62,424 bases of DNA from Paraburkholderia phosphatilytica. GTDB lineage: Bacteria; Pseudomonadota; Gammaproteobacteria; Burkholderiales; Burkholderiaceae. Within the stretch, counting starts at the first letter, position 1; each line of letters opens with the position of its first letter. Where the stretch lies: positions 1 to 62,424 of the forward strand of contig NZ_QQOA01000042.1 of assembly GCF_003443895.1 (NCBI RefSeq), read 5' to 3'. The notes below the pieces were generated by a model. It saw only the letters and a list, made by a program, of their open reading frames with translations, did not search any database and had not been told where the DNA came from. Made by a program: the position numbers and the translations under genes. Shown one piece after another: positions 1 to 9,499 of this stretch.

Positions 1-180
1 AAAGCCGGACGACCAACCTGTCGGCAGATTCTCATGGCCAACTCGGTTCAAGTGGCAAGAGGTCGGCGCTCTGAAAACGAGTTGTGCAGACCTTCCTTAG
101 TTCTGCGCAGTCACCAGACAGAGAAAGAGGCGGTCATGAGCCGCCAGCCACGACAGGCAGAATCAGGGATCCATTGGCAC

Positions 181-1930
181 ATGAAGTTAAGCAAGAGGCT
201 GGCGGCATTGCCGCTCACAGCCCTGGTCACACTCGCGTCCGCGCAACGCGCGGCCACTCCACTGGATGACGCGGCGGCGGCCCGCGCTAACGCCGACCAA
301 AACCAGCAGTTGCAGCAACAGCGCGACGCACAGCAACGCGAGCAAACCGTCAACGCACCATCGGTCCGCTCGGAAGTGCCAACGTCAGAAGCCTTTCCAC
401 CACTGCCGCACGAATCGCCGTGCTTCCGCATCGACACATTCGCGCTAGATGTACCCGTGACGCTCCCCGACATCATCCGCAACCACGGCGCATCGTCATT
501 GCCGCAAGACCCCTTCTGGTTCGCACGCGAATGGCTTGACCACTATCGGGATGAATGCATCGGCAAGCATGGACTTGAACTCATCGCAAAAGGCTTGCAA
601 CAAGCAATCCTGTCTCACGGCTATGTGACGACGCGCGTGCTGTTGCCCGAACAGGACCTGTCGACACACACACTGAAAATCTCGCTCGTCCCGGGTGTCG
701 TGCGCAACATCCGTTTCGCCGATCCAGCGCCATACGGCACATGGAAGTCCGCGTTTCCCACGCGCGACGGCGACCTGCTGAATCTTCGCGATCTTGAGCA
801 AGGTCTGGAGCGGATGAAGCACGTAGCATCTCAAGACGTAGACATGAAGATCGAACCAGCCAACGCACCAGGCGAAAGCGATGTCATGCTAAACGTGAAG
901 CGCACAAAGCCCTGGACCTTCGTCGCATCCGTCGATAACTCGGGAACAGATGCCACCGGCAAGTGGCAAGGTAACGTGAGCCTTGGCCTGGACAATCCAC
1001 TCGGGCTGAACGACGTGCTGTCGCTAGGCGCGAACCAGGATCTGTCGTTCGGCAACAAGTCACCTGGTTCGCATGGCTTCAACGGATCGTATTCAGTGCC
1101 GTGGGGCTACTGGACAGCGACGCTGTCGGGCAACACGAACACTTACTACGAGCAGATAGCGGGCGTGAACCAGACGTTTGTGTCGAGTGGCAACTCACAA
1201 ACCGCGGTGCTCAGGCTCGCACGCGTATTGCGTCGCGACCAGGACGACGTGCTCGGCGTCGAGCGGCAACTGTCGAAGCGCTTTGGTGCAAGCTACATCG
1301 GCGATACGGAGATCGCGCTACAGCATCGCGACAGCACGGTCATTGAGGCTGGGCTCACTGACCGGCACTACTTCGGTGCGTCACAGTTCGATGGCACGCT
1401 TGCGTACCGCCAGGGCATCGGGGGACTGGGTGCAACGCCGGATCCGTACATGACGGGTCTGACCTACCGCTACCGGATGGCGGTGCTCGATGCCAGCCTC
1501 TCCGTTCCATTCGTCGTCGGTACACAGCCGTTCCGCTACGCAAGCACAGTACACGGCCAGTTCACTGACGACACGCTGTTCTATATCGATGACCTCACTA
1601 TCGGCAGCTGCTACACCGTACGCGGCTTCGACGGTGAGACGATGCTCGCGGCAGAAAAAGTTCTACTGGCGCAACGAACTGCAATGGCCAATCGGAAAGA
1701 CTGGCCACACCCTGTTCGCAGGCATCGATTACGGACACGTGTTCGGACCCAACACGGCCTGGCTCGCGGGCACTCAACTCGCCGGCGCGGTGATCGGCAT
1801 TCGTGGAGGTCTTCTGGCGCGCTTTGCTCGCGTATCGTACGAATCGTTTGTGGGCACACCCGTCTACAAGCCGGCTGCTTTCCCTGCCGCGCGCGTTACC
1901 GCCACCGTGCGGCTCAACGCGCAGTTCTAG
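181..1930 (+). pseudogene. ShlB/FhaC/HecB-type two-partner secretion transporter, frameshifted
   Basis: Outer-membrane TpsB transporter that would export a large TpsA adhesin, haemolysin or CdiA-type toxin. Starting at the ATG at 181 (MKLSKRLAALPLTALVTLASA, a signal peptide), the protein runs through a Gln-rich linker, a POTRA-type region and a barrel as far as VRGFDGETMLAAEK near 1660. The expected family continuation (FYWRNEL...) is then found only in the next frame and runs to the terminal Phe of RLNAQF at 1930, typical of outer-membrane barrels. The break falls at a run of five A around 1654-1658, so it is either a real frameshift or a homopolymer error. No TpsA partner lies downstream; one could precede the window. 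Confidence 0.8.
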
Positions 1931-2026
1931 CACGCGATATGGGATGCGTCGTCAACTCACGGGAGCCTTGGCTACAATGAGTCCGGCGAAGGATTATCGA
2001 AGCATATTCAAAGGGCGGACGACAGA

Positions 2027-2650
2027 ATGAGTTGGCACACGTATATGCTTTTCATTGGCGCTAGCCTCGTACTCTGCCTGGTGCCGGGTCCGGACATGCT
2101 ATTTCTGTTGGGGCGCACGATCGCTCAAGGACGTGCGGCTGGCTTATGCGCCGCGTTGGGTATCAACCTTGGCGCGTACCTTCATTTGCTCGCAGCAGTG
2201 ACAGGGCTGTCCGCATTGGTGCTGGCTTCAGCCACGGCATTTACTGTCGTCAAATTCGCGGGTGCAGCCTATCTTGTCTACCTGGGGTGGGGCGCTCTTC
2301 GTGCCAAAGGCGGATTCACACTCCCGGAAGGCCGGGGCAAAAGCGCTCTGCATCACATCTTCTGGCAGGGATTTCTCAGCGATGCGCTCAACCCGAAGGT
2401 GGCGCTGTTCTATACCGCACTACTGCCGCAGTTCATGAGCGCGCATGACCCTCATGCGGTCGCGCACCTCTTCGAGTTGGGTGTGGTTGGCAACACGGTC
2501 GGCATCAGCACAAGCGTCGTCTATGTGTTTCTCGCCTCCCGGATGACGCACGCACTCCGGCGAAACAAGACCATCTCGGCGTGGCTGACGAAGGCAATGG
2601 GCGCGTTGTTCATCGGCTTAGGTGCGAAGCTCGCGACGGAGAAGTTGTGA
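2027..2650 (+). CDS. LysE/RhtB family amino-acid exporter
   Basis: Inner-membrane efflux protein of 207 residues, the usual length for the family. The N-terminus carries the LysE hallmark VPGPDMLFLLGR around residues 20-32, followed by GxxxG-rich helices, a short charged cytoplasmic loop near residues 85-105 and three further hydrophobic segments, giving about six membrane helices. The family exports lysine, homoserine, threonine and similar amino acids; the exact substrate cannot be read from sequence. It stands alone, about 100 bp after the broken TpsB gene and 300 bp before the polyamine-binding protein gene. Confidence 0.88.
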   Translation: MSWHTYMLFIGASLVLCLVPGPDMLFLLGRTIAQGRAAGLCAALGINLGAYLHLLAAVTGLSALVLASATAFTVVKFAGAAYLVYLGWGALRAKGGFTLPEGRGKSALHHIFWQGFLSDALNPKVALFYTALLPQFMSAHDPHAVAHLFELGVVGNTVGISTSVVYVFLASRMTHALRRNKTISAWLTKAMGALFIGLGAKLATEKL

Positions 2651-2951
2651 CGGAGTGACTTGTGGCCACGGCGATTGGAAAGCCGTGCGCGTTACTTCAT
2701 GCGCCCGGCAGCCGTACCGCCTGGTCGACCCGCGCGTACCCTTCGCTCGGGTTTCTCCGGAGTGAAAAGAAAACGGTGTACCCTGCTTCGACTTTTCTGA
2801 TTCCGATATGATGGTTTCCCTGAAACCGCTGCGGATCGCCTGATTTGCGAATGCCGCTGACAGATGTAATCCTTACGCCTCGCTACTGACGTGCACACGA
2901 ATGGGGCGATCAGTATTCGGTATTTAATAAATTGACCAGTTAGGGCGACGC
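2651..2951. other. Intergenic region upstream of the potD-like gene
   Basis: About 300 bp without a convincing gene. The last 40 bases before the downstream ATG are AT-rich (a run like TATTTAATAAATTGACC near 2921-2937) and could hold the promoter of the PotD/diguanylate cyclase operon. I see no strong hairpin. Confidence 0.4.
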
Positions 2952-4070
2952 ATGAAGACGGTCGTTCTCCGATTAATCCGGGGATGGGGTGTCCGCCTGT
3001 GCGCGGGCGGCGTTGTTGCGATCCTGGTCTTCACGTTTCTGTCGTATTCGCGTCACTGGCCCACGGCGCACGCGGATACTGGATTCCCTCATCCAGCCGT
3101 TTTGCGCGTGCTCGCATGGCCAGGCTATGCGGACAACGACGTGGTAAGCGCGTTCGAGAAACGCTTTAACGTGAAGGTGGAGGTCACGTTCGTCGATTCC
3201 GACGAAGCGCTGTGGACCAGCATGCATAACGCGACGCCTCCGCATTTCGACGTGCTCGCGGCCAACACCGCCGAAATTCAGCGGTACACGCATGAGCATC
3301 TGCTGGTTCCGCTGGATCTGTCACGCATCCCGAACCGGCAGCGGCAATTGCCGAACTTCCAGAAGCTGACGGACATTCGCGGACTCACGGAAGGTAAAGA
3401 CGCCTACGCGATTCCCTTTACCTATTCCTCGATGGGGCTCATTTACGACCGCAAGCAGATTCCCGATATTCCACACAGCATGCTGGAGCTCTGGAATCCG
3501 CGCTACCGTGGAAAGGTCCTCGATTTCAACAGCGCACAGCACAACTTCTCGTTTACCGCGCTGGCGCTGGGCTACCAGGATCCATTTCATCTGCAGCCCG
3601 CGCAGATGCGCGCGGTTGCGCGCAAGCTCGTCGAGTTGCGGCAGAACCTGCTCACGTACTACACGCTGCCTGAGGAAGCGACGGCACTGTTCGTTCAGCA
3701 CCACATCGCCTTGATGTTCGGCAACTACGGCACACAGCAGGTGGAATCCCTGCGGCGGGCTGGCGTGGATGTGGGCTATGTTATTCCAGACGAAGGCGCG
3801 CTCGCCTGGCTCGACTGCTGGGCGATGACGACCGGCGCGCACGATCAGGCGCTCGCCTACGACTGGATCAACTACATGCTCGAACCGGCGATCGATTCGC
3901 TGCTGACCCAGCGTCAGGGCCTGGCGAATACGCTGACGCCCACGTCGGGCGAGCGCTCCGCCGCGCCCGGGCGCCTGGTGTGGCTCCAGGGCGTCGAAAG
4001 CACCAGCGAGCGCGAAGCGCTCTGGCAACGGATCGACTCGGGTGACCGGCTGGAGAGCTTTCCGAAATGA
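2952..4070 (+). CDS. PotD-like periplasmic polyamine-binding protein
   Basis: Solute-binding protein of 372 residues resembling PotD/PotF (spermidine/putrescine binding). A hydrophobic N-terminal segment (about residues 14-33) is a signal peptide or anchor. The mature start, VLAWPGYADNDVVSAFEKRF, matches the family pattern of a short strand followed by 'W.GY...' and the first helix; the later segments AIPFTYSSMGLIYDR and ALAWLDCWAMTTGA are also typical. No permease or ATPase genes are present. Its stop codon overlaps the start of a diguanylate cyclase gene (ATGA), which argues for sensing rather than transport, as in the NspS-MbaA pair of Vibrio. Ligand is inferred only. Confidence 0.85.
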   Translation: MKTVVLRLIRGWGVRLCAGGVVAILVFTFLSYSRHWPTAHADTGFPHPAVLRVLAWPGYADNDVVSAFEKRFNVKVEVTFVDSDEALWTSMHNATPPHFDVLAANTAEIQRYTHEHLLVPLDLSRIPNRQRQLPNFQKLTDIRGLTEGKDAYAIPFTYSSMGLIYDRKQIPDIPHSMLELWNPRYRGKVLDFNSAQHNFSFTALALGYQDPFHLQPAQMRAVARKLVELRQNLLTYYTLPEEATALFVQHHIALMFGNYGTQQVESLRRAGVDVGYVIPDEGALAWLDCWAMTTGAHDQALAYDWINYMLEPAIDSLLTQRQGLANTLTPTSGERSAAPGRLVWLQGVESTSEREALWQRIDSGDRLESFPK

Positions 4071-5836
4071 TCAAACTCGGACTGACTTCCCGGCTGTCCC
4101 TCCTGCTCGTCCTGATCGGCGTCGCTGCGTCTGGAACGACGGGCTACTACGCGTACCGGGCCAATCGCGCGATGCTGATGCAGGAGGCCGAGCAAAACCT
4201 CCTTACCTCCACCCAGATCCTGAGTCAGCGCTTTACCGCCGCGCTCGGCGACGTATCCGACGACGTTCTCGTACTGGCGACGCTCCCGTCGACCGCGGCG
4301 GTTGCGCAAAACGACGATGCCTCGCGTGCTGGCCGCGAGCGGCTCGAGCAGGTATTCGTGCAGTTCATGATGCACCATCCGGAATACCTGCAGATACGCC
4401 TGATCACGCAATCGCACCATGGGCTGGAACGCATTCGCGTCAAGCGCGACGCGCAGGCTCGCGTGGTCGTCGTTCCCGAGGATCAACTGCAGGAGAAGGC
4501 TCAGTTCCCCTACGTGTTCGATGCGCTCACGACCATGATCGAGCACGTGTACGTATCTCCGATCGGGCTGACGCAGGGTGACGGCACGGACCCTTCAAAG
4601 GGCCGACCGACCATCACCGTGGCCACGCCGGTTGCCGAGGCCGATGGACTCAAGGTGGGCGTGCTCGTTATCGACGCGGACCTGACGCGGGTATTCGAGC
4701 GGCTCGAGCGCGATCTGCCCGCCGACTATCGCGTGTACCTCGCGAACGAATGGGGCGATTTTCTGATTCATCCCGATCCCAGCCAGACGTTCGGCTTCCA
4801 GCGGGGACGGCGCGTGATGATGCAGACAAGCTTTCCCGCCACACGGCCACTGTTCGAGACTAACCGCACGAATCTGACGTTCAACGGCCCTGCCGGGCCC
4901 GATCAGTCGCCGATCCAGGCGTTCGCGTTCGAGCGCTCGCCGTTCGGGCTCGTGGATGGCAACCGCTTCATCGTGCTCGGTCTCGGCCGTCCGCTCTCCG
5001 CCGTGCTGGCATCCGCGAACGCGCTGGGCGAGCATATCGCGCGAATCGTGCTGATTTCCAGCGCAGTCGCGATCATCCTGGCCGTACTCTTTGCGCGCGC
5101 GCTGACTCACCCGCTGCGCATCCTCACGCGTGCGTCGACACATGTATTCGACGATCACGGCGTCGACCAGCTACCGATGACGCGCACGGACGAGATTGGC
5201 ACGCTTGCGCGTTGCTTTGACACGATGCGCATCGAGATCCGTTCGCAGATGAAAGCGCTGCATGACCGGCAGCAGGAGCTGACCCATCTTGCGGGACATG
5301 ACGTGCTGACCGGTCTGCCGAACCGACTACTGTTCATGGAACGGCTTGACGCTTCGATGCGCGACGCCACCGTGACGGGCAAACGACTGACCGTCATGTT
5401 TGTCGACCTCGACGGCTTCAAGCAGATCAACGATCGCTTCGGGCATTCTGCCGGCGACCAGACGCTCGTCATCGTTGCGCAACGACTGCGCGCCGCGCTG
5501 CGCAGCGAGGACGTCGTGGGCCGCTTCGGCGGAGATGAATTCGTCATCCTCGTGACGACCGCGCAATCGCCGGATGACGTCGCCGAAATTGCGAACCGTG
5601 TGCTGGCGACCATCGATGAGGCAGTGCCCATCGGGGTCGACAGCGTGACGGTGGGTGCGAGCATCGGCATCAGCGAGTTTCCGGGCGATGACGTCAATCC
5701 CGACAACCTGCTCGCGAAGGCGGATGCCGCGATGTATGCCGCGAAGAGTTCGACGCGGTGTCGCTATGTAAGCTATCGGGAGCTGTTGGCGAATGGGTCG
5801 TCGTCGGAGCGGGATAGGGGTGTATGGCAGGTGTAG
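4067..5836 (+). CDS. Membrane diguanylate cyclase with periplasmic sensor, HAMP and GGDEF
   Basis: Protein of 589 residues making c-di-GMP from two GTP. Order: membrane helix about 8-28, large periplasmic sensor about 30-322 (Cache-like by layout), second helix about 325-346, HAMP about 345-398, GGDEF about 410-585. The active site GGDEF is intact at 488-492 and an inhibitory I-site RxxD (RSED, 479-482) precedes it, so activity and product inhibition are expected. There is no EAL domain. Its ATG overlaps the stop of the PotD-like gene, making co-translation likely; the simplest model is that the ligand-loaded binding protein docks onto the periplasmic sensor. Confidence 0.92.
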   Translation: MIKLGLTSRLSLLLVLIGVAASGTTGYYAYRANRAMLMQEAEQNLLTSTQILSQRFTAALGDVSDDVLVLATLPSTAAVAQNDDASRAGRERLEQVFVQFMMHHPEYLQIRLITQSHHGLERIRVKRDAQARVVVVPEDQLQEKAQFPYVFDALTTMIEHVYVSPIGLTQGDGTDPSKGRPTITVATPVAEADGLKVGVLVIDADLTRVFERLERDLPADYRVYLANEWGDFLIHPDPSQTFGFQRGRRVMMQTSFPATRPLFETNRTNLTFNGPAGPDQSPIQAFAFERSPFGLVDGNRFIVLGLGRPLSAVLASANALGEHIARIVLISSAVAIILAVLFARALTHPLRILTRASTHVFDDHGVDQLPMTRTDEIGTLARCFDTMRIEIRSQMKALHDRQQELTHLAGHDVLTGLPNRLLFMERLDASMRDATVTGKRLTVMFVDLDGFKQINDRFGHSAGDQTLVIVAQRLRAALRSEDVVGRFGGDEFVILVTTAQSPDDVAEIANRVLATIDEAVPIGVDSVTVGASIGISEFPGDDVNPDNLLAKADAAMYAAKSSTRCRYVSYRELLANGSSSERDRGVWQV

Positions 5837-6354
5837 TGGTGGCTACTTTTGCCGGGCTGCCTCGTGCGGGCGATCGTTGTGAGGGATGGCAGGCTCGTGG
5901 GCGAACTGATGGATACCAGTTTCAAGCACTCGGCGAATGCAGTGAGTCGGCCAAGGCGATAAACGATTGCCTTGGCCGCCGACGACAACAAACGGAGCTC
6001 TGAATGTGCCCCACGCCGCACAACCGCTATGCCCAACGCCTCAGCGACGCGCGAAGGCGTCGCCAACCGCAACAGTTCATCGATCGAACTGCGGTCCACC
6101 TCTCGTACCATCGGTAATTGCCCTCTTCTCAGTTCTTATCGTCAGCCGTCGGCACGGCTTCAACTCGCATATACAACGGAACCTAGACCGCGAGAAAGCA
6201 ATTGTTCAGTTATCGTCGTCGGCGTCGCTTCACCGCTATATACAGAGGCCAGTCTGTCCGCACTGTCCCGCGTCTGTCTTCCCGTCTTGCGTGCTTTCTG
6301 CCCGTACCTGGTCTCGACCGCTTTTATCTGTCAACGCGCGGAAATTCAGTCTCT
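5837..6354. other. Convergent intergenic region with a strong hairpin
   Basis: About 520 bp between the cyclase gene and the convergent J-domain gene. It holds a 10-bp perfect stem (5948-5957 with 5969-5978, loop of 11) without a T-run, which may end transcription or stabilise the cyclase mRNA. Open frames here lack recognisable protein character; I annotate no gene. Confidence 0.5.
5948..5978. terminator. 10-bp stem-loop downstream of the diguanylate cyclase
   Basis: CGGCCAAGGC pairs perfectly with GCCTTGGCCG across an 11-base loop. It lies between two convergent genes. There is no following U-tract on either strand, so a classical intrinsic terminator is not proven. Confidence 0.4.
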
Positions 6355-6933
6355 TCACCCCCGCAACCCAAACATGCTATGCCAAAGGTTGCTAAACAGA
6401 TTCGCGTGCAGATGCTCGTCGTCAATGCGAGCGCTCACATCCTCCGCTCGCTGCGCCACCGAATCCGCGTCCTCACGCGCCGAAGCAGAAGCGCCCGTCT
6501 CCCTCCGAGCCTCCACCAACGCCCAAACCGAATCCGCAATCCTTGCAGCCTCTAGCGGTTCACAATCCCGCCCAATCAAAACCCCAAACAGCACATCGCG
6601 GTTATGCCCTAACTCAGCAAACCTCATAGCCAAGGAGACAAAGCGAGCATAAACAGCCTCCCGCTCAGCCCTCACCCGTTCTTCCTCAACTTCCCGATCC
6701 CGCTCAATCCGACTCATCTCCTCCGCATAAACAGCGTCATAAACGCTCCTCTGCTGAGGATCGGAGAGAATGGAGTAAGCCTCTTTGATTTCCTGAAACC
6801 GCGCATGCGCGAACTCTTCGCGCCCGACATTACGATCGGGGTGCGCCTGCATCGCCGCGCGCCGGTACGCGCGCTTGATTTCAGCATCGGTGGCGTTTTC
6901 GTGAACGCCGAGCAAGTTATACAGCGTCGCCAT
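6355..6933 (-). CDS. J-domain (DnaJ-like) protein
   Basis: Protein of 192 residues with a complete N-terminal J domain (about residues 3-68): TLYNLLGVHENATDAEIKRA, then the HPD motif (QAHPDRN) that stimulates Hsp70 ATPase, then EIKEAYSILSDPQQRSVYD. It lacks the Gly/Phe-rich and zinc-finger domains of true DnaJ, so it is a type III co-chaperone directing DnaK to particular clients. The rest is a charged helix (about 68-95) and a helical tail of unknown role. No dnaK or grpE is nearby. The ATG at 6933 gives the standard J-domain beginning. Confidence 0.9.
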   Translation of the reverse strand: MATLYNLLGVHENATDAEIKRAYRRAAMQAHPDRNVGREEFAHARFQEIKEAYSILSDPQQRSVYDAVYAEEMSRIERDREVEEERVRAEREAVYARFVSLAMRFAELGHNRDVLFGVLIGRDCEPLEAARIADSVWALVEARRETGASASAREDADSVAQRAEDVSARIDDEHLHANLFSNLWHSMFGLRG

Positions 6934-7029
6934 GGTTCGTCACGCTAGAAGTCGGTTCGAATCGATCCTAGCACGTCGCCTCGACAAGCCCGAGTCGCCA
7001 AACAGCGAACCAAACAGCCAACCGAAACC

Positions 7030-7971
7030 CTACCCCGCCGCCACCTGCTTACGCCGAGCCTGCATCACCGTCGGATCATCCGCGCGCGGCCGGTAGTTGA
7101 GCCGCGACGACAGATCCACCGCCGCCGCGCACACCGAAGCAATCAGCGGCTCCCGCTCCTCGGGCTCGCCCAGGTCCGAACGCGGCACCGTCGCCGTGAT
7201 CGCCGCGACAATGCGCCCGGACTGGTCGCGCACCGGCGCGGTCACCACAGAGATTCCGCGCTCGAACGACGCTTCGCTCACCGCGTAACCCAACGCCGCG
7301 CTTTCGCGAATCCGTCCATACAGCTCTTCGAGCGTTCCCGGCGTACGGTCGGTGAACTGCTCCAGTTTCGAATCCGGATAGAGCTGACGCAGCTCGTCGA
7401 ACGTGAGGTCGCCCATCAGCACCTGGCCATGCACGGTCGCATGCGCCGGCAGACGCGTGCCCACATGCACCTTCACCGAGCTGAACATCGGGTTGTGCGT
7501 CTGCGCCTTCGCGACGAACACCACGTCGCGCTGATCGCGAATCAGCAGATGCGTGCTCAAGCCCGTCGCATCGCGCAGCTTCTCGATCACTGGCGTGCCG
7601 ACGTCGGTCAGTTCCAGCGAGCTCAGATATTCGAAGCCGAGTCGCAGCACCGCAACGCCAAGCCGGAAATGCCGGTCGCCATTCGCGCGTTCGAGAAAGC
7701 CGAGTGCCTCCAGCGTCTGCAGCAGCCGGAACGTGGTGGTGCGGGGAATGCCGATGCGCTTCGACAGCTCGGGCGCGCCGAGCACGGGTTCGCGCGCGGA
7801 GAACTCCGCGAGAATGCGCAGCCCGCGTTCGAGTCCCGGCACCAGGTAGGTGGAGGAGCCGCTGGTGTCGTCGTCCTGCGTATCCTGGGTATGCGCGGCA
7901 TCGTGGCTGGCGGGCGCATTGTCACGCGTTCCCGCTTTGCGTCCGGCCGCTGTCGTGTCTTGTTTTGCCAT
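7030..7971 (-). CDS. IclR family transcriptional regulator
   Basis: Protein of 313 residues: a low-complexity N-terminal extension of about 45 residues, a winged helix-turn-helix (about 47-110, GLERGLRILAEFS... PELSKRIGIPRTTTFRLLQT) and a C-terminal effector-binding domain (about 125-300). IclR proteins usually control aromatic-acid, glyoxylate or sugar catabolism and bind small acids. No catabolic operon is adjacent, so the target is unknown. The family typically controls itself; the upstream gap is short. Confidence 0.93.
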   Translation of the reverse strand: MAKQDTTAAGRKAGTRDNAPASHDAAHTQDTQDDDTSGSSTYLVPGLERGLRILAEFSAREPVLGAPELSKRIGIPRTTTFRLLQTLEALGFLERANGDRHFRLGVAVLRLGFEYLSSLELTDVGTPVIEKLRDATGLSTHLLIRDQRDVVFVAKAQTHNPMFSSVKVHVGTRLPAHATVHGQVLMGDLTFDELRQLYPDSKLEQFTDRTPGTLEELYGRIRESAALGYAVSEASFERGISVVTAPVRDQSGRIVAAITATVPRSDLGEPEEREPLIASVCAAAVDLSSRLNYRPRADDPTVMQARRKQVAAG

Positions 7972-8047
7972 GTCCGGCTATCGTGCGCTGATCGTTCGGG
8001 TCAAGCCGGCATGATAGCGCGAAGCGCTGTGCGTTCTACGCACCCCG

Positions 8048-8794
8048 CTATTTCGGCGCGGTGGCGCGAATGCGCGCGACGATGGTCTCCGATATGCGCT
8101 CGGCAGTGTCGTTGATCGCCTTGTTCTCGTCGCGGCCCGACATCACGAATTTCGCGGCGATCACGTACGGATTCAGCTTCACGATAGCGCCCGGCATATG
8201 GCCGCCGCCGCTGCCTTCGTCGACGGCTTGATAGAGTGGCGGCTGCCCAGGCTTCGACAGATCGTCGATCGCCACCGCCACCTGGATGCCGCTATTCCCC
8301 GCGCCGAAGCCCACCACCGCGCGCCGCAGCCGGTTGCCCTGATCGACGTCGAGGAACACGCCGCGCACGAGCCAACCAATATCGGGTAGCGGATTATCCG
8401 GCGCCGCGCGGCGCGCATCGATGCCGGCTTTCACGAGATCCGCGGTCAGCGCATGCGCCATCTGGGTGACGATGGCCTTCGCATGCGCCTGCGGGTCCTG
8501 ATCCGACTGCTTGCGCAGCGGTCCCGATGGCAGCACGCCGCCCAGAATGCGTCGCGCGCGCGAGCCGGGGCCCTGGTCGGGTTGAACGTCGGCGGCATCG
8601 AGTTCGAAATCGCTGATGTACACCACCGGCTGCACCGGCAGCGTGGCGACATTGCCGCCTTGAGCCGCTGGCGGTTGCATTGGCATGGCAGGCGCGGGAT
8701 TCGTCTGCGCGAACGCGAGCGTCGCCATCAGCCCGGTGAGCCACGCCACCAGGCCCCGCACCACCGCAGATTGCCAACCTTGCGACGCACCCAT
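8048..8794 (-). CDS. DUF4410 exported protein
   Basis: Protein of about 248 residues with a signal peptide (VVRGLVAWLTGLMATLAFA) and a domain beginning VVYISDFELDAADVQ that matches DUF4410, a family of unknown function related in fold to periplasmic or lipoprotein domains. I choose the ATG at 8794 because GGAG lies 7 bases upstream; a GTG at 8824 has poorer spacing. No partner gene gives a functional clue. Confidence 0.75.
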   Translation of the reverse strand: MGASQGWQSAVVRGLVAWLTGLMATLAFAQTNPAPAMPMQPPAAQGGNVATLPVQPVVYISDFELDAADVQPDQGPGSRARRILGGVLPSGPLRKQSDQDPQAHAKAIVTQMAHALTADLVKAGIDARRAAPDNPLPDIGWLVRGVFLDVDQGNRLRRAVVGFGAGNSGIQVAVAIDDLSKPGQPPLYQAVDEGSGGGHMPGAIVKLNPYVIAAKFVMSGRDENKAINDTAERISETIVARIRATAPK

Positions 8795-8899
8795 GCGACG
8801 GCTCCGGCCTGGTCGTTGCGACACACCTCAACTTATTGCACGACAGAACGCCGGAAGCAATCGATGCGACTACGCAGTCATGGTCGCTGTGATCAATCG

Positions 8900-9484
8900 T
8901 CAGTGCAGATCCGCGACCAGCGAAGCGCGCACGTCGTCCACAAGCGTAAGCGGATCCACGCGATAGTTCGGATGATCGCAACCTAGCTGCAGTGCGGCGC
9001 CGCCTTTCAGTTTTGCTTTCATCGCGGGCGTCAGTTCGAAACGCACGAAGTGCACGGCCGAGGTCTTCTCGTTGGTTTCGCGCTCCAGGTCTTCATCCGC
9101 GATTGCGTAGACGGCTGCTTCGCCGTCCACCTTCACGAACACGGTATCTTCGATGCCGATCAGCCGTGCCAGCGCGGCGCGCCGCTCCACTTCGTTTTCA
9201 TACTCGATCTGCATGGTCGCTTTCAGGTTGTCGCCATCGGGCACGAGCGGCAGATACGCTTCGAGTTCGCCCTGAATGCCGTCTTCATCGAAAATCTTCT
9301 CGATGTGCAACATCTCCTGCACCTGGTAGCGGATCGTCGTTTCGTCCTCGAACAGGAAGGTCAGGTGATTGCCGAGATGCACGGTGCGGATACGCTTGTG
9401 CGCGATCACCTTGTCGCGCATCGTCCTGCGTTGCTTCGCATACGCCTCGAGCGTCAACAGCGAATTTCTTGCGATGGTTCCCAT
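8900..9484 (-). CDS. DUF3501 family protein
   Basis: Protein of 194 residues, starting MGTIARNSLLTLEAYAKQR, recognisable as DUF3501. Function is unknown; it is acidic and apparently cytosolic. It is the third gene of an operon with rubrerythrin and a cysteine-rich Fe-S protein, 15 bp downstream of the latter, and this trio is a recurring association in proteobacteria as I recall. A GGAGA ribosome site precedes the ATG at 9484. The context suggests a part in peroxide detoxification or iron-sulfur redox chemistry (inference). Confidence 0.85.
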   Translation of the reverse strand: MGTIARNSLLTLEAYAKQRRTMRDKVIAHKRIRTVHLGNHLTFLFEDETTIRYQVQEMLHIEKIFDEDGIQGELEAYLPLVPDGDNLKATMQIEYENEVERRAALARLIGIEDTVFVKVDGEAAVYAIADEDLERETNEKTSAVHFVRFELTPAMKAKLKGGAALQLGCDHPNYRVDPLTLVDDVRASLVADLH

Positions 9485-9499
9485 CTGCCTGTCTCCGGT

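Noticed and set aside
5773..6111. Open frame on the minus strand between the cyclase and the J-domain gene
   Set aside because: Its 3' part lies antisense to the cyclase gene, and the C-terminal third looks like random translation; no domain recognised.
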